A program made the translations under genes and the position numbers. The notes beneath the pieces are model-generated. The model saw only the letters and a list, made by a program, of their open reading frames with translations. It ran no database searches and was not told the DNA's origin. Of a stretch of DNA of 6,515 bases, positions 1-5,854 are shown one piece after another. The stretch's first letter is position 1. Every line of letters begins with the position of its first letter. The stretch is from an uncultured Flavobacteriaceae bacterium (GTDB lineage: Bacteria > Bacteroidota > Bacteroidia > Flavobacteriales > Flavobacteriaceae), in NCBI GenBank assembly GCA_947311815.1, contig CAMZMA010000212.1:1-6515 (forward strand), given 5' to 3'.

Positions 1-737
1 AACAAATTCACCAAGGAAACAGTAAAGATAGTTCAGGTATGGTTTGTTCTGGAGAGCAAACAGTAGTGTTTCATCCGTTAGATACAACTAATATTTCTCT
101 GATAAAAAACATTCTTAATCAGTTAAAAATTGGTAATAAAGGAACTTTAAAATTAACACCAACTTCTGTTGCTTTTACAGATGAAAAGATAGACGTTAAA
201 TTTGAAGTTACTATTTCATCCGAAAAAAATTGGCAGTACAAAGAGCAAATTGGTTTTAAAGAAACGCTTTATATTGTTGGTGGCGGTCATGTAGGTTTGT
301 CATTATCAGAATTGATGGCGAAACTCAATTTTAATGTGGTAGTTTTAGACAACAGAACTAATTTAAATACTTTAGAAAGTAATCAATTTGCACATAAAAC
401 TAAGGTGATTGATTATAAAGAAATAAGCAATTACATTCCCGAAGGGAAAGATACCTATATTGCCATTATGACCAATAAATATACCGATGACAAGTTGGTG
501 TTGAGTCAATTATTTGAAAAAAATCACAAATATATAGGTGTTTTAGGAAGCAAGCATAAATTAAAAACTATGTGGGAAGTCTTTTTAAAAGAAGGAGTTT
601 TACAAGGTCATTTAGATAGTATATATGCTCCAATAGGTTTGTTTATAAAAAGTGAAACTACCGAAGAAATTGCAGTAAGTATTGCGGCAGAAATTATTGA
701 GGTTAAAAACAGTGTAAATAATCTTACTTTTCAATAA
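1..737 (+). CDS. XdhC-family molybdenum cofactor insertion/maturation protein (5' end cut by window)
   Basis: XdhC proteins bind sulfurated molybdenum cofactor in the cytoplasm and hand it to xanthine dehydrogenase-type hydroxylases. The frame is open to the left edge: codons from position 3 read QIHQGNSKDSSG before the ATG at 39. That ATG is therefore internal, and roughly the first third of the protein is outside the window. Numbering from that Met, MVCSGEQTVVFHPL matches the conserved Cys-Gly-rich end of the XdhC N-terminal domain. LYIVGGGHVG (77-86) followed by VVLDNR (101-106) is a Rossmann dinucleotide-binding fold. YIGVLGSKHK (165-174) and APIGL...TTEEIAVSIAAEI (197-219) are the C-terminal XdhC signature. 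The stop is TAA at 735-737, overlapping the convergent gene. The client enzyme genes are not in the window and presumably lie to the left. The family call is firm; the exact client is unknown. Confidence 0.9.
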   Translation, partial: QIHQGNSKDSSGMVCSGEQTVVFHPLDTTNISLIKNILNQLKIGNKGTLKLTPTSVAFTDEKIDVKFEVTISSEKNWQYKEQIGFKETLYIVGGGHVGLSLSELMAKLNFNVVVLDNRTNLNTLESNQFAHKTKVIDYKEISNYIPEGKDTYIAIMTNKYTDDKLVLSQLFEKNHKYIGVLGSKHKLKTMWEVFLKEGVLQGHLDSIYAPIGLFIKSETTEEIAVSIAAEIIEVKNSVNNLTFQ

Positions 738-1098
738 AAACTTTTTCGATAGTTACTAAAGAATCACAATTTTTTACAATGACAGAAAACTCTTTTTGCA
801 TGTTTTCTGCATCAATCCAATATTCTCTACACGGTTTTTTACGTGGTTTGCTTTTACTAAAATCGACTTCGCCAGTTTTTAAAATTGTTGCAATCATGGT
901 TGAGTCTATTGCCAAAGTTTTCATTGCATTTTTAGCTTCATCAGAAAACAAACGAGGTTTTACTCTAATATTTTTTAGTGTGCGTGCGTTGGGTAGATAG
1001 TCAAATTCTGCTCCTTTTTGTTTCCAAAAAAAAGAAACGGCAATAGCGCCTAAACTTAATCCTATTAAATAATATCCGATACGTTTTAATAATTGCAT
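724..1098 (-). CDS. Small membrane-anchored DUF4258-type protein
   Basis: This is a 124-residue protein of unknown function that resembles the DUF4258-domain proteins I associate with flavobacterial genomes next to alanine-dehydrogenase-like genes; the family name is from memory, not a search. Residues 4-25 (LKRIGYYLIGLSLGAIAVSFFW) form one hydrophobic segment preceded by a Lys-Arg pair, which suggests an inner-membrane anchor or uncleaved signal. The soluble part starts with FDYLPNARTLKNI (32-44), has a very basic stretch SKSKPRKKPCREYW (81-94), and ends with VTIEKVFIEK. Cys90 and Cys112 are the only cysteines. The ATG at 1098 is preceded on the same strand by a TAnnTTTG box about 20 nt upstream, so the gene may be transcribed separately from the ald-like gene 60 nt upstream. 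The last 14 nt overlap the end of xdhC on the other strand. The opposite-strand open frame across it is a shadow. Confidence 0.8.
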   Translation of the reverse strand: MQLLKRIGYYLIGLSLGAIAVSFFWKQKGAEFDYLPNARTLKNIRVKPRLFSDEAKNAMKTLAIDSTMIATILKTGEVDFSKSKPRKKPCREYWIDAENMQKEFSVIVKNCDSLVTIEKVFIEK

Positions 1099-1117
1099 AA
1101 CAAAGTTTAATGTAATG

Positions 1118-1125
1118 CAAAAGTA
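1118..1125 (-). promoter_or_regulatory. -7 promoter box for the DUF4258-type gene
   Basis: On the minus strand these bases read TACTTTTG, an exact match to the Bacteroidota -7 consensus TAnnTTTG, and continue as TACTTTTGCA. Initiation about 7 nt downstream would give a leader of roughly 14 nt before the ATG at 1098. I do not see a good -33 TTG at the expected 17-23 nt spacing, so this rests on the -7 box and its location alone. Confidence 0.45.
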
Positions 1126-1158
1126 GTTTTTATAATTGAAAAAATAGGTTTTGTATAC

Positions 1159-2352
1159 TTATAAAATCAATAAATTAATATCTCTAAATGGTAACCCGAA
1201 CCAATCGGCAACAGTTTTGTTGGTTAAAATCCCGTGATAAAAATACATGCCATTTCTAAGGCTTTTATCAAAACGTGCGGCTTGTTCAAATCCGCCAGAT
1301 TCTGCAATATCTAATAAATAAGGCGTAAAAATATTACTGATAGACACCGATGCAGTACGCGAATATCGAGAAGGAATATTTGGTACACAGTAATGTATCA
1401 CTCCATGTTTTTCAAAAGTAGGTTTGGTGTGCGAGGTTACTTTAGAGGTTTCAAAACATCCACCACGATCAATGCTAACATCTACAATTACAGCACCGCC
1501 TTTCATTTGTTCAATCATTAATTCAGATACAATGACTGGCGATCTATTTTTTCCTCTAATTGCGCCTACAACAACATCGCAACGCATTAATGCTTTTGCT
1601 AAGGTTTTGGGCTGAATGGTTGAGGTGTAAATACTACCTAAATGGCGTTGAAGTCGTCGTAATTTGGTGATAGAATTGTCAAAAACTTTTACTCTTGCGC
1701 CTAAACCAATGGCAGAACGAGCTGCAAATTCGCCCACAGTTCCTGCGCCTAAAATAACCACATCGGTTGGCGGAACTCCACCAATATTTCCTAGCAGTAA
1801 CCCGTTTCCGTTATTAGCATTACTCATCAATTCGGCAGCAATTATAATAGAAGCAGTTCCTGCAATTTCACTCAAAGATTTTACGATAGGAAAAGCGCCA
1901 TGTTCGTCTTTTATATAATCAAAAGCCACAGCAGTAATGCGTTTTTTTGCCATGGTTTCAAAGTACTTTTTGGTCTGTGTTTTTAATTGTAATGCAGAAA
2001 TTAAGACACTTTGTGGTTGTATCATTTCAATTTCATCTAAAGTAGGGGGTTCTACTTTTAAAACGATGTTGCATCCGAAGGCTTCTTTTACGTCGTATGA
2101 AATTTTTGCACCCGCATCAGAATATTCTTTATCGGTATAATTTGCGCCTTCTCCAGCGCCAGTTTCTATCACAATTCTATGTCCGTGAGTAGTTAGTGCT
2201 GCAACTGCATCTGGAGTTAAACAAACTCTTTTTTCTTGAGAATAAATTTCTTTGGGCAAGCCAATAAACAGTTCTCCTTTTCGTTTTTTTATCTCTAGCA
2301 TTTCAGCTTGAGGTAATAATTCTTCTTTACTAAAGGGAGAGAATGGACTCAT
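1159..2352 (-). CDS. Alanine dehydrogenase / transhydrogenase-alpha family protein, Bacteroidota type
   Basis: A 397-residue member of the Ald/PNT family, which would normally be annotated alanine dehydrogenase (L-alanine + NAD+ to pyruvate + NH4+ + NADH, cytoplasmic). Residues 1-28 are an N-terminal extension relative to classical Ald. The catalytic domain begins at LFIGLPKE. Against my memory of Mycobacterium tuberculosis Ald, Arg42 (KRVCLTP) and Lys99 (LKVEPP) match the pyruvate-binding Arg15 and Lys75. The Rossmann motif is VILGAGTVGEFA (199-210) with Asp225 at the end of the next strand. The signature DVSIDRGGCFE (291-301) supplies Asp295, equivalent to Asp270, and YCVPNIPS (321-328) follows. 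However, the catalytic His96 position (LFTFLHL) is Gln122 here (LISALQL). The ATG overlaps the tsaE stop as ATGA, implying translational coupling. The family is certain, but alanine dehydrogenase activity is doubtful, so I give no gene symbol. Confidence 0.88.
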   Translation of the reverse strand: MSPFSPFSKEELLPQAEMLEIKKRKGELFIGLPKEIYSQEKRVCLTPDAVAALTTHGHRIVIETGAGEGANYTDKEYSDAGAKISYDVKEAFGCNIVLKVEPPTLDEIEMIQPQSVLISALQLKTQTKKYFETMAKKRITAVAFDYIKDEHGAFPIVKSLSEIAGTASIIIAAELMSNANNGNGLLLGNIGGVPPTDVVILGAGTVGEFAARSAIGLGARVKVFDNSITKLRRLQRHLGSIYTSTIQPKTLAKALMRCDVVVGAIRGKNRSPVIVSELMIEQMKGGAVIVDVSIDRGGCFETSKVTSHTKPTFEKHGVIHYCVPNIPSRYSRTASVSISNIFTPYLLDIAESGGFEQAARFDKSLRNGMYFYHGILTNKTVADWFGLPFRDINLLIL

Positions 2353-2765
2353 AGTTTGGTTTTAAGTTGAATATTTCGTTGCTGATTTTCTAAGGCACTG
2401 ATATGAATTTCAACAGCATCTAAAGGTAGTAAATTTTTGATATTTTCGGCCCATTCTATCAAACAGTAATTGTTAGAGTAAAAATAATCTTCAATTCCCA
2501 TGTCATATGCTTCTGTTTCATCTTCAATTCTGTAAAAATCAAAATGATAAATAATTTCGTTTTTATCGGTTTGATATTCATTTACCAGTGAAAAAGTAGG
2601 GGATAGGACAACATCTGTAACCCCTAATTGTTTGCAAATTTCTTTGATAAGTGTTGTTTTACCAACGCCCATTTCGCCATAAAAAAGTAAAATTTTATCG
2701 TTTACAGTGTCAATTATTTCTTTTGCGATGGATGAAATTTGATGTAAAGAGTAGTTTTTGTTCAT
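2349..2765 (-). CDS. tsaE: tRNA t6A biosynthesis ATPase TsaE
   Basis: TsaE is the P-loop ATPase that works with TsaB and TsaD to place threonylcarbamoyl on A37 of ANN-decoding tRNAs. At 138 residues the length is normal for the family. Visible motifs are the Walker A GEMGVGKTTL (30-39), the SPTFS switch-like motif (55-59), HFDFYRIED (74-82) and LIEWAEN (102-108), all typical of TsaE. The ATG at 2765 is the only sensible start, 12 residues before the first conserved helix. The 3' end overlaps the ald-like start by four bases (ATGA on the minus strand), so the two are probably co-translated. Upstream is porX, separated by 75 nt containing a long palindrome. No other t6A gene is in the window. 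Confidence 0.95.
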   Translation of the reverse strand: MNKNYSLHQISSIAKEIIDTVNDKILLFYGEMGVGKTTLIKEICKQLGVTDVVLSPTFSLVNEYQTDKNEIIYHFDFYRIEDETEAYDMGIEDYFYSNNYCLIEWAENIKNLLPLDAVEIHISALENQQRNIQLKTKL

Positions 2766-2779
2766 AGAAAAATAAAAAG

Positions 2780-2811
2780 CTAAAGTAAGAAGACCTCACA
2801 GGTTTAGCAAA
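2780..2811 (-). promoter_or_regulatory. Possible tsaE promoter overlapping the palindrome
   Basis: Reading the minus strand, TTTG (2811-2808) is followed after exactly 20 nt by TACTTTAG (2787-2780). That is a 7-of-8 match to the Bacteroidota pair TTTG / TAnnTTTG at normal spacing. Initiation would fall near 2773, only about 8 nt before the tsaE ATG. The upstream box lies in the loop and one arm of the palindrome. This is tentative because such boxes are common by chance in AT-rich DNA. Confidence 0.28.
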
Positions 2812-2823
2812 CCTGTGAGGTCT
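2791..2823. repeat. REP-like perfect palindrome (15-bp arms, 3-nt loop)
   Basis: AGACCTCACAGGTTT (2791-2805), loop AGC, then AAACCTGTGAGGTCT (2809-2823) form a perfect 15-bp inverted repeat. It is markedly GC-richer than the flanking AT-rich spacer. It lies 17 nt past the porX stop and 25 nt before the tsaE ATG. On the porX transcript the hairpin is followed by a T-rich run (TCTTACTTTAGCTTTTTATT), so it could act as a terminator or 3'-end stabiliser for porX. The sequence resembles the dispersed palindromes I associate with flavobacterial intergenic regions, but no second copy occurs in this window. Confidence 0.75.
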
Positions 2824-2840
2824 ATTTTAGTGAAATTTTT

Positions 2841-4388
2841 TTACTTCGGATGATAAACGACACATGGTATAATAACTTCTTCTAAAGAAATACCTCCATG
2901 TTGGTAGGTGTTTTTATAGTATTTTACAAAGTGATTGTAATTATTAGGATAGGCAAAAAACAAATCTTCTTTGGCAAAAATAAACGAACTATTCATTGCA
3001 ATAGTTGGTAAAAATAGGTCTTTTGGGTTGTGAGCTACAAATACATCTTTCTCTTCAAAAGTTAGACTTCTGCCAGTTTTGTAACGCAAATTGGCACTAA
3101 TATTTTTATTTCCAATTACTTTCGTTGGGCGTTTGCAATTTATAGTTCCGTGATCTGTGGTAATGATTAGTTTTTGCCCTAATTGTTGTGCTTTTTGTAT
3201 GATTTCGAACAAAGGAGAGTTTTTAAACCAACTTAATGTAAGTGAACGGTAGGCTTTATCATCGCCCGCTAATTCTTTAATGACTTCCATTTCTGTTTTT
3301 GAGTGCGATAGCATATCAACAAAATTATACACTACAACCGTTAAATCATTCTGTTTTGTTCCGTTGTAATTATCTGCTAGTTCTTTACCCTTTTTTAAAG
3401 TGGTGATTTTGTAATATTCGTGCTGTATATCTAAACCTAATCGCTTAATTTGTGCGGTTAAAAACTCATTTTCATAGAGATTCATACCACCTTCATCGGT
3501 ATCATTTTTCCATAAATCTGGGTGTCTTTTTTCCATTTCAGAAGGCATCAATCCAGAAAAAATAGCATTTCTTGCGTATTGAGTTGCTGTAGGTAGAATA
3601 CTGTAATACGAGTGTTCGGTTTCTTTTTTATAAAAATTATTGATTAAAGGTTCTATAACTCTGTATTGATCGTAACGTAAATTGTCTATCACCACCAACA
3701 AAGTTCCTTGGTTTTTGTCTAAATTAGGAACAACATAATCTTTAAAAAGGGTGTGCGAAAATGTAGGTTTATCGTTACTCGTTAGCCAATTTCCGTAATT
3801 TTTTTTGATGAATTTAAAGAATTGTGCATTGGCTTCTTGTTTTTGAGATTCTAAAATTTCTAACATCCCAGAATCGTTTATATTTTCTAATTCTAACTCC
3901 CAATGAACAAGTTTTTTATACAAATCTACCCATTCATCATACGAATTTACCATGGCTAAATCCATTGCAATTTTTCTGAATTCTTGTTGGTAATTAGAGG
4001 TCGTTTTTTCTGATACTAATCTTGAGTGGTCTAAGTTTTTCTTTAAACTTAGTAAAATTTGCATCGGATTTACGGGTTTTATCAAATAATCAGCAATTTT
4101 AGAGCCAATTGCCTCTTCCATAATATATTCTTCCTCGCTTTTGGTAATCATTACCACGGGTAAATTTTGTTGTTTTTGTTTGATTTCTGCCAAAGTTTCT
4201 AAACCTGTTAAACCTGGCATGTTTTCATCTAAAAAAACAATGTCAAAATTTTGTTCTGTCACTAAATCAATCGCATCAGCACCATTTGTACAAGTAGTAA
4301 CATGGTAATTTTTTTTCTCTAAAAATAAGATATGAGGCGTTAGTAAATCAATTTCATCATCTATCCATAAAATATCTATTTTTCTCAT
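2841..4388 (-). CDS. porX: PorX: response regulator with PglZ/alkaline-phosphatase-fold effector domain
   Basis: PorX is the response regulator that, with sensor kinase PorY, controls the type IX secretion system in Porphyromonas gingivalis and relatives. The 515-residue length is as expected. The N-terminal receiver (about 1-120) has all key residues: Asp10 and Asp11 (WIDDE), phosphoacceptor Asp54 (VFLDENMPG), Thr82 and Lys104 (LIKP). A helical linker (about 130-205) leads to the PglZ domain, which has the alkaline-phosphatase fold. There VVIDNLRYDQ (232-241, Asp235), ILPTATQYARN (264-274, nucleophile-type Thr), VDMLSH (357-362), TTDHG (410-414) and QHGG (496-499) are the expected zinc and catalytic motifs, all intact. 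Published work on P. gingivalis PorX reports phosphodiesterase action on oligonucleotides. The ATG at 4388 begins directly with the first receiver strand, RKIDILWIDDE. It is divergent from the HD gene. PorY and the secretion genes are not in the window. Confidence 0.94.
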   Translation of the reverse strand: MRKIDILWIDDEIDLLTPHILFLEKKNYHVTTCTNGADAIDLVTEQNFDIVFLDENMPGLTGLETLAEIKQKQQNLPVVMITKSEEEYIMEEAIGSKIADYLIKPVNPMQILLSLKKNLDHSRLVSEKTTSNYQQEFRKIAMDLAMVNSYDEWVDLYKKLVHWELELENINDSGMLEILESQKQEANAQFFKFIKKNYGNWLTSNDKPTFSHTLFKDYVVPNLDKNQGTLLVVIDNLRYDQYRVIEPLINNFYKKETEHSYYSILPTATQYARNAIFSGLMPSEMEKRHPDLWKNDTDEGGMNLYENEFLTAQIKRLGLDIQHEYYKITTLKKGKELADNYNGTKQNDLTVVVYNFVDMLSHSKTEMEVIKELAGDDKAYRSLTLSWFKNSPLFEIIQKAQQLGQKLIITTDHGTINCKRPTKVIGNKNISANLRYKTGRSLTFEEKDVFVAHNPKDLFLPTIAMNSSFIFAKEDLFFAYPNNYNHFVKYYKNTYQHGGISLEEVIIPCVVYHPK

Positions 4389-4535
4389 AATTGTTCAGTA
4401 TTGTTTATTTTAAAACGGCTAAAATTGGATAAATTGTTTTTAGAACCCTTAAAAATACGTTAATAAAATAATGTTTTTATAGGTTTTGTACACAAATTAC
4501 AATTTCTTTGTAAATTAAGATAATATTTAGATATT
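4389..4535. promoter_or_regulatory. Divergent AT-rich intergenic region between porX and the HD gene
   Basis: These 147 nt must carry promoters for both directions. On the plus strand the best -7 candidate is TTTCTTTG (4503-4510, 7 of 8 to TAnnTTTG), but a TTTTG upstream (4484-4488) is only 14 nt away, shorter than usual. TTACAA (4497-4502) and TTGTAA (4508-4513) form a 6-bp inverted repeat around that box and could be an operator, or chance. I find no convincing -7 box for porX on the minus strand and no Shine-Dalgarno sequence on either side. Confidence 0.4.
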
Positions 4536-5753
4536 TTGAGTAATAAAAAAACCAATAAATTAAAAATTTTAAACGATCCTATTTACGGATTTATCAATAT
4601 ACCCAATAGTTTAATTTTTGATATTATAGAACATCCGTTTTTTCAAAGATTGCGTAGAGTTACACAAATGGGGTTTTCTAATTTGGTGTATCCAGGAGCA
4701 AATCACACGCGTTTTCATCATGCAATTGGTTGTATGTATTTAATGCAAAAAGCGGTAAGAATCTTACGTTTTAAAGGAATTACTATTTCTGATGATGAAG
4801 CCAACGCGTTGTACATGGCTATTTTATTGCAGGATATTGGTCACGGAGCATTTTCGCACGCCTTAGAGCATAGTATTGTAGAGGGAGTTTCGCACGAAGA
4901 AATTTCTTTAAAATTTATGCAAAAACTAAATGATGAGTTTAACGGTAAATTAAGTTTGGCTATTCAAATTTTTGAAGGGAAATATCCTAGAAAGTTTATG
5001 AATCAATTAATATCTAGTCAATTAGATATTGATCGATTAGATTACTTACAACGCGATAGTTTTTATACAGGTGTAAAAGAAGGGAATATTAGTTCAGAGC
5101 GTTTATTGGCAATGATGAATGTAAAAGATGATGAATTAGTTATTGAACAAAAAGGAATTTATTCGGTAGAAAATTTCTTAATTTCTAGACGATTAATGTA
5201 TTGGCAAGTGTATTTGCACAAAACAAGTTTGGTAGCAGAAAATATGTTGGTAAAAGTGTTGCAAAGAGCGAAAGAATTGGCAAAAAAACAGGTAGAATTA
5301 CCGTGTAGTACTGCGTTTAGATATTTTTTATACCATGAAATTTCTTCGCATAATTTTGATGATAATACCTTGAAAATCTTTTCTCAATTAGATGATTATG
5401 ATGTGCTATCGGCAATTAAAGAATGGGTTCATCATTCAGATAAAGTATTATCTACTTTATCAACAATGATTATCAACAGAAATTTATTAAAGATAGAATT
5501 AAAAGAAACTGTTTTTGAAAATAGTTATTATAAAGAAAAACAACAAAAAAGTAATTTAAAATACACTCAAAAAGAAACAAATTACCTTGTTTTTACAGGA
5601 AAAGTAACCAATCAAGCATACAATACAAAGCATCCTATTAAAATTTTAGATAAGTTAGGAAACTTAAAAGATTTGGTAGCTGCTTCCGATCAATTAAATA
5701 TTCAAGCCCTTACAAAACCTGTTGTAAAACATTTTATTTGTTATCCGAAGTAA
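4536..5753 (+). CDS. HD-superfamily (SAMHD1-like) protein with altered HD motif, TTG start
   Basis: A 405-residue cytoplasmic protein of the HD/dNTP-triphosphohydrolase-like family. The N-terminal NDPIYGFINIP, FFQRLRRVTQMG and TRFHHAIG (58-65) are typical. Compared with human SAMHD1 from memory, His62 matches H167, His103 and His108 in DIGHGAFSH match H210 and H215, Asp100 matches D207, and Asp166 in LDIDRLDYLQRD matches D311. The signature His (H206) is replaced by Gln99 (LLQDIGHG), so a metal ligand appears to be missing. The C-terminal half (about 200-405) is helical, Lys-rich and lacks motifs I know. The start is TTG at 4536: an in-frame TAA at 4521 and the absence of any earlier ATG leave TTG (or ATT at 4533), since the first ATG is codon 45, inside the conserved core. 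The substrate is unknown. It is divergent from porX and upstream of lpxC. Confidence 0.88.
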   Translation: MSNKKTNKLKILNDPIYGFINIPNSLIFDIIEHPFFQRLRRVTQMGFSNLVYPGANHTRFHHAIGCMYLMQKAVRILRFKGITISDDEANALYMAILLQDIGHGAFSHALEHSIVEGVSHEEISLKFMQKLNDEFNGKLSLAIQIFEGKYPRKFMNQLISSQLDIDRLDYLQRDSFYTGVKEGNISSERLLAMMNVKDDELVIEQKGIYSVENFLISRRLMYWQVYLHKTSLVAENMLVKVLQRAKELAKKQVELPCSTAFRYFLYHEISSHNFDDNTLKIFSQLDDYDVLSAIKEWVHHSDKVLSTLSTMIINRNLLKIELKETVFENSYYKEKQQKSNLKYTQKETNYLVFTGKVTNQAYNTKHPIKILDKLGNLKDLVAASDQLNIQALTKPVVKHFICYPK

Positions 5754-5790
5754 TCAAAACCCTAATTTTTAGGTAAAATTGGTTACTTTT
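5750..5790 (+). terminator. Possible hairpin terminator after the HD gene
   Basis: GTAATCAA (5750-5757) pairs with TTGGTTAC (5779-5786) with one G-U wobble. Inside it, CCTAA (5761-5765) pairs with TTAGG (5769-5773) around a TTT loop, separated by a small internal loop. TTTT (5787-5790) follows. The stem begins in the HD stop codon. It is AT-rich and the T run is short, so it is a weak terminator at best, and it overlaps the promoter box for lpxC. Confidence 0.35.
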
Positions 5791-5791
5791 G
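5784..5791 (+). promoter_or_regulatory. -7 promoter box for lpxC
   Basis: TACTTTTG is an exact match to TAnnTTTG and continues as TACTTTTGCA, identical over ten bases to the box before the DUF4258-type gene. Initiation near 5798 would give a leader of about 57 nt before the lpxC ATG. No clear -33 TTG is present at normal spacing; TTTTTAGG (5766-5773) lies about where it would be. The box overlaps the 3' arm of the hairpin that ends the HD gene. Confidence 0.5.
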
Positions 5792-5854
5792 CAAGTATTT
5801 AAAATTTAAAACGTAATTTTTAAAAATCTTAAAGCTCAAAACTTTTTAATATCA

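Noticed and set aside
39..41. ATG at 39 as the start of the XdhC-family gene
   Set aside because: The frame is open to the left edge with codons that fit the family, and the N-terminal XdhC domain would be missing from this start, so it is an internal Met.
779..1000. Open frame on the plus strand opposite the DUF4258-type gene
   Set aside because: It has no recognisable motif and lies wholly within a better-supported minus-strand gene, so it is a shadow frame.
1424..2140. Three plus-strand open frames opposite the ald-like gene
   Set aside because: They are antisense to clearly conserved Ald/PNT coding sequence, with compositions that mirror it and no domain of their own.
4031..4052. Inverted repeat CTAAGTTT / AAACTTAG with a 6-nt loop inside porX
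   Set aside because: It lies in the coding sequence just after the receiver domain, and an 8-bp arm is expected about once by chance in an AT-rich window of this size.
2841..4388. PglZ domain of PorX as part of a phage-defence (BREX-type) system
   Set aside because: The receiver-PglZ architecture is that of PorX, and no other BREX or defence gene is present in the window.
4479..4490. 12-mer ATAGGTTTTGTA repeated at 1144-1155
   Set aside because: A single shared 12-mer is about what chance gives in 6.5 kb of AT-rich DNA, and the two contexts differ (upstream of the HD gene, downstream of the ald-like gene).
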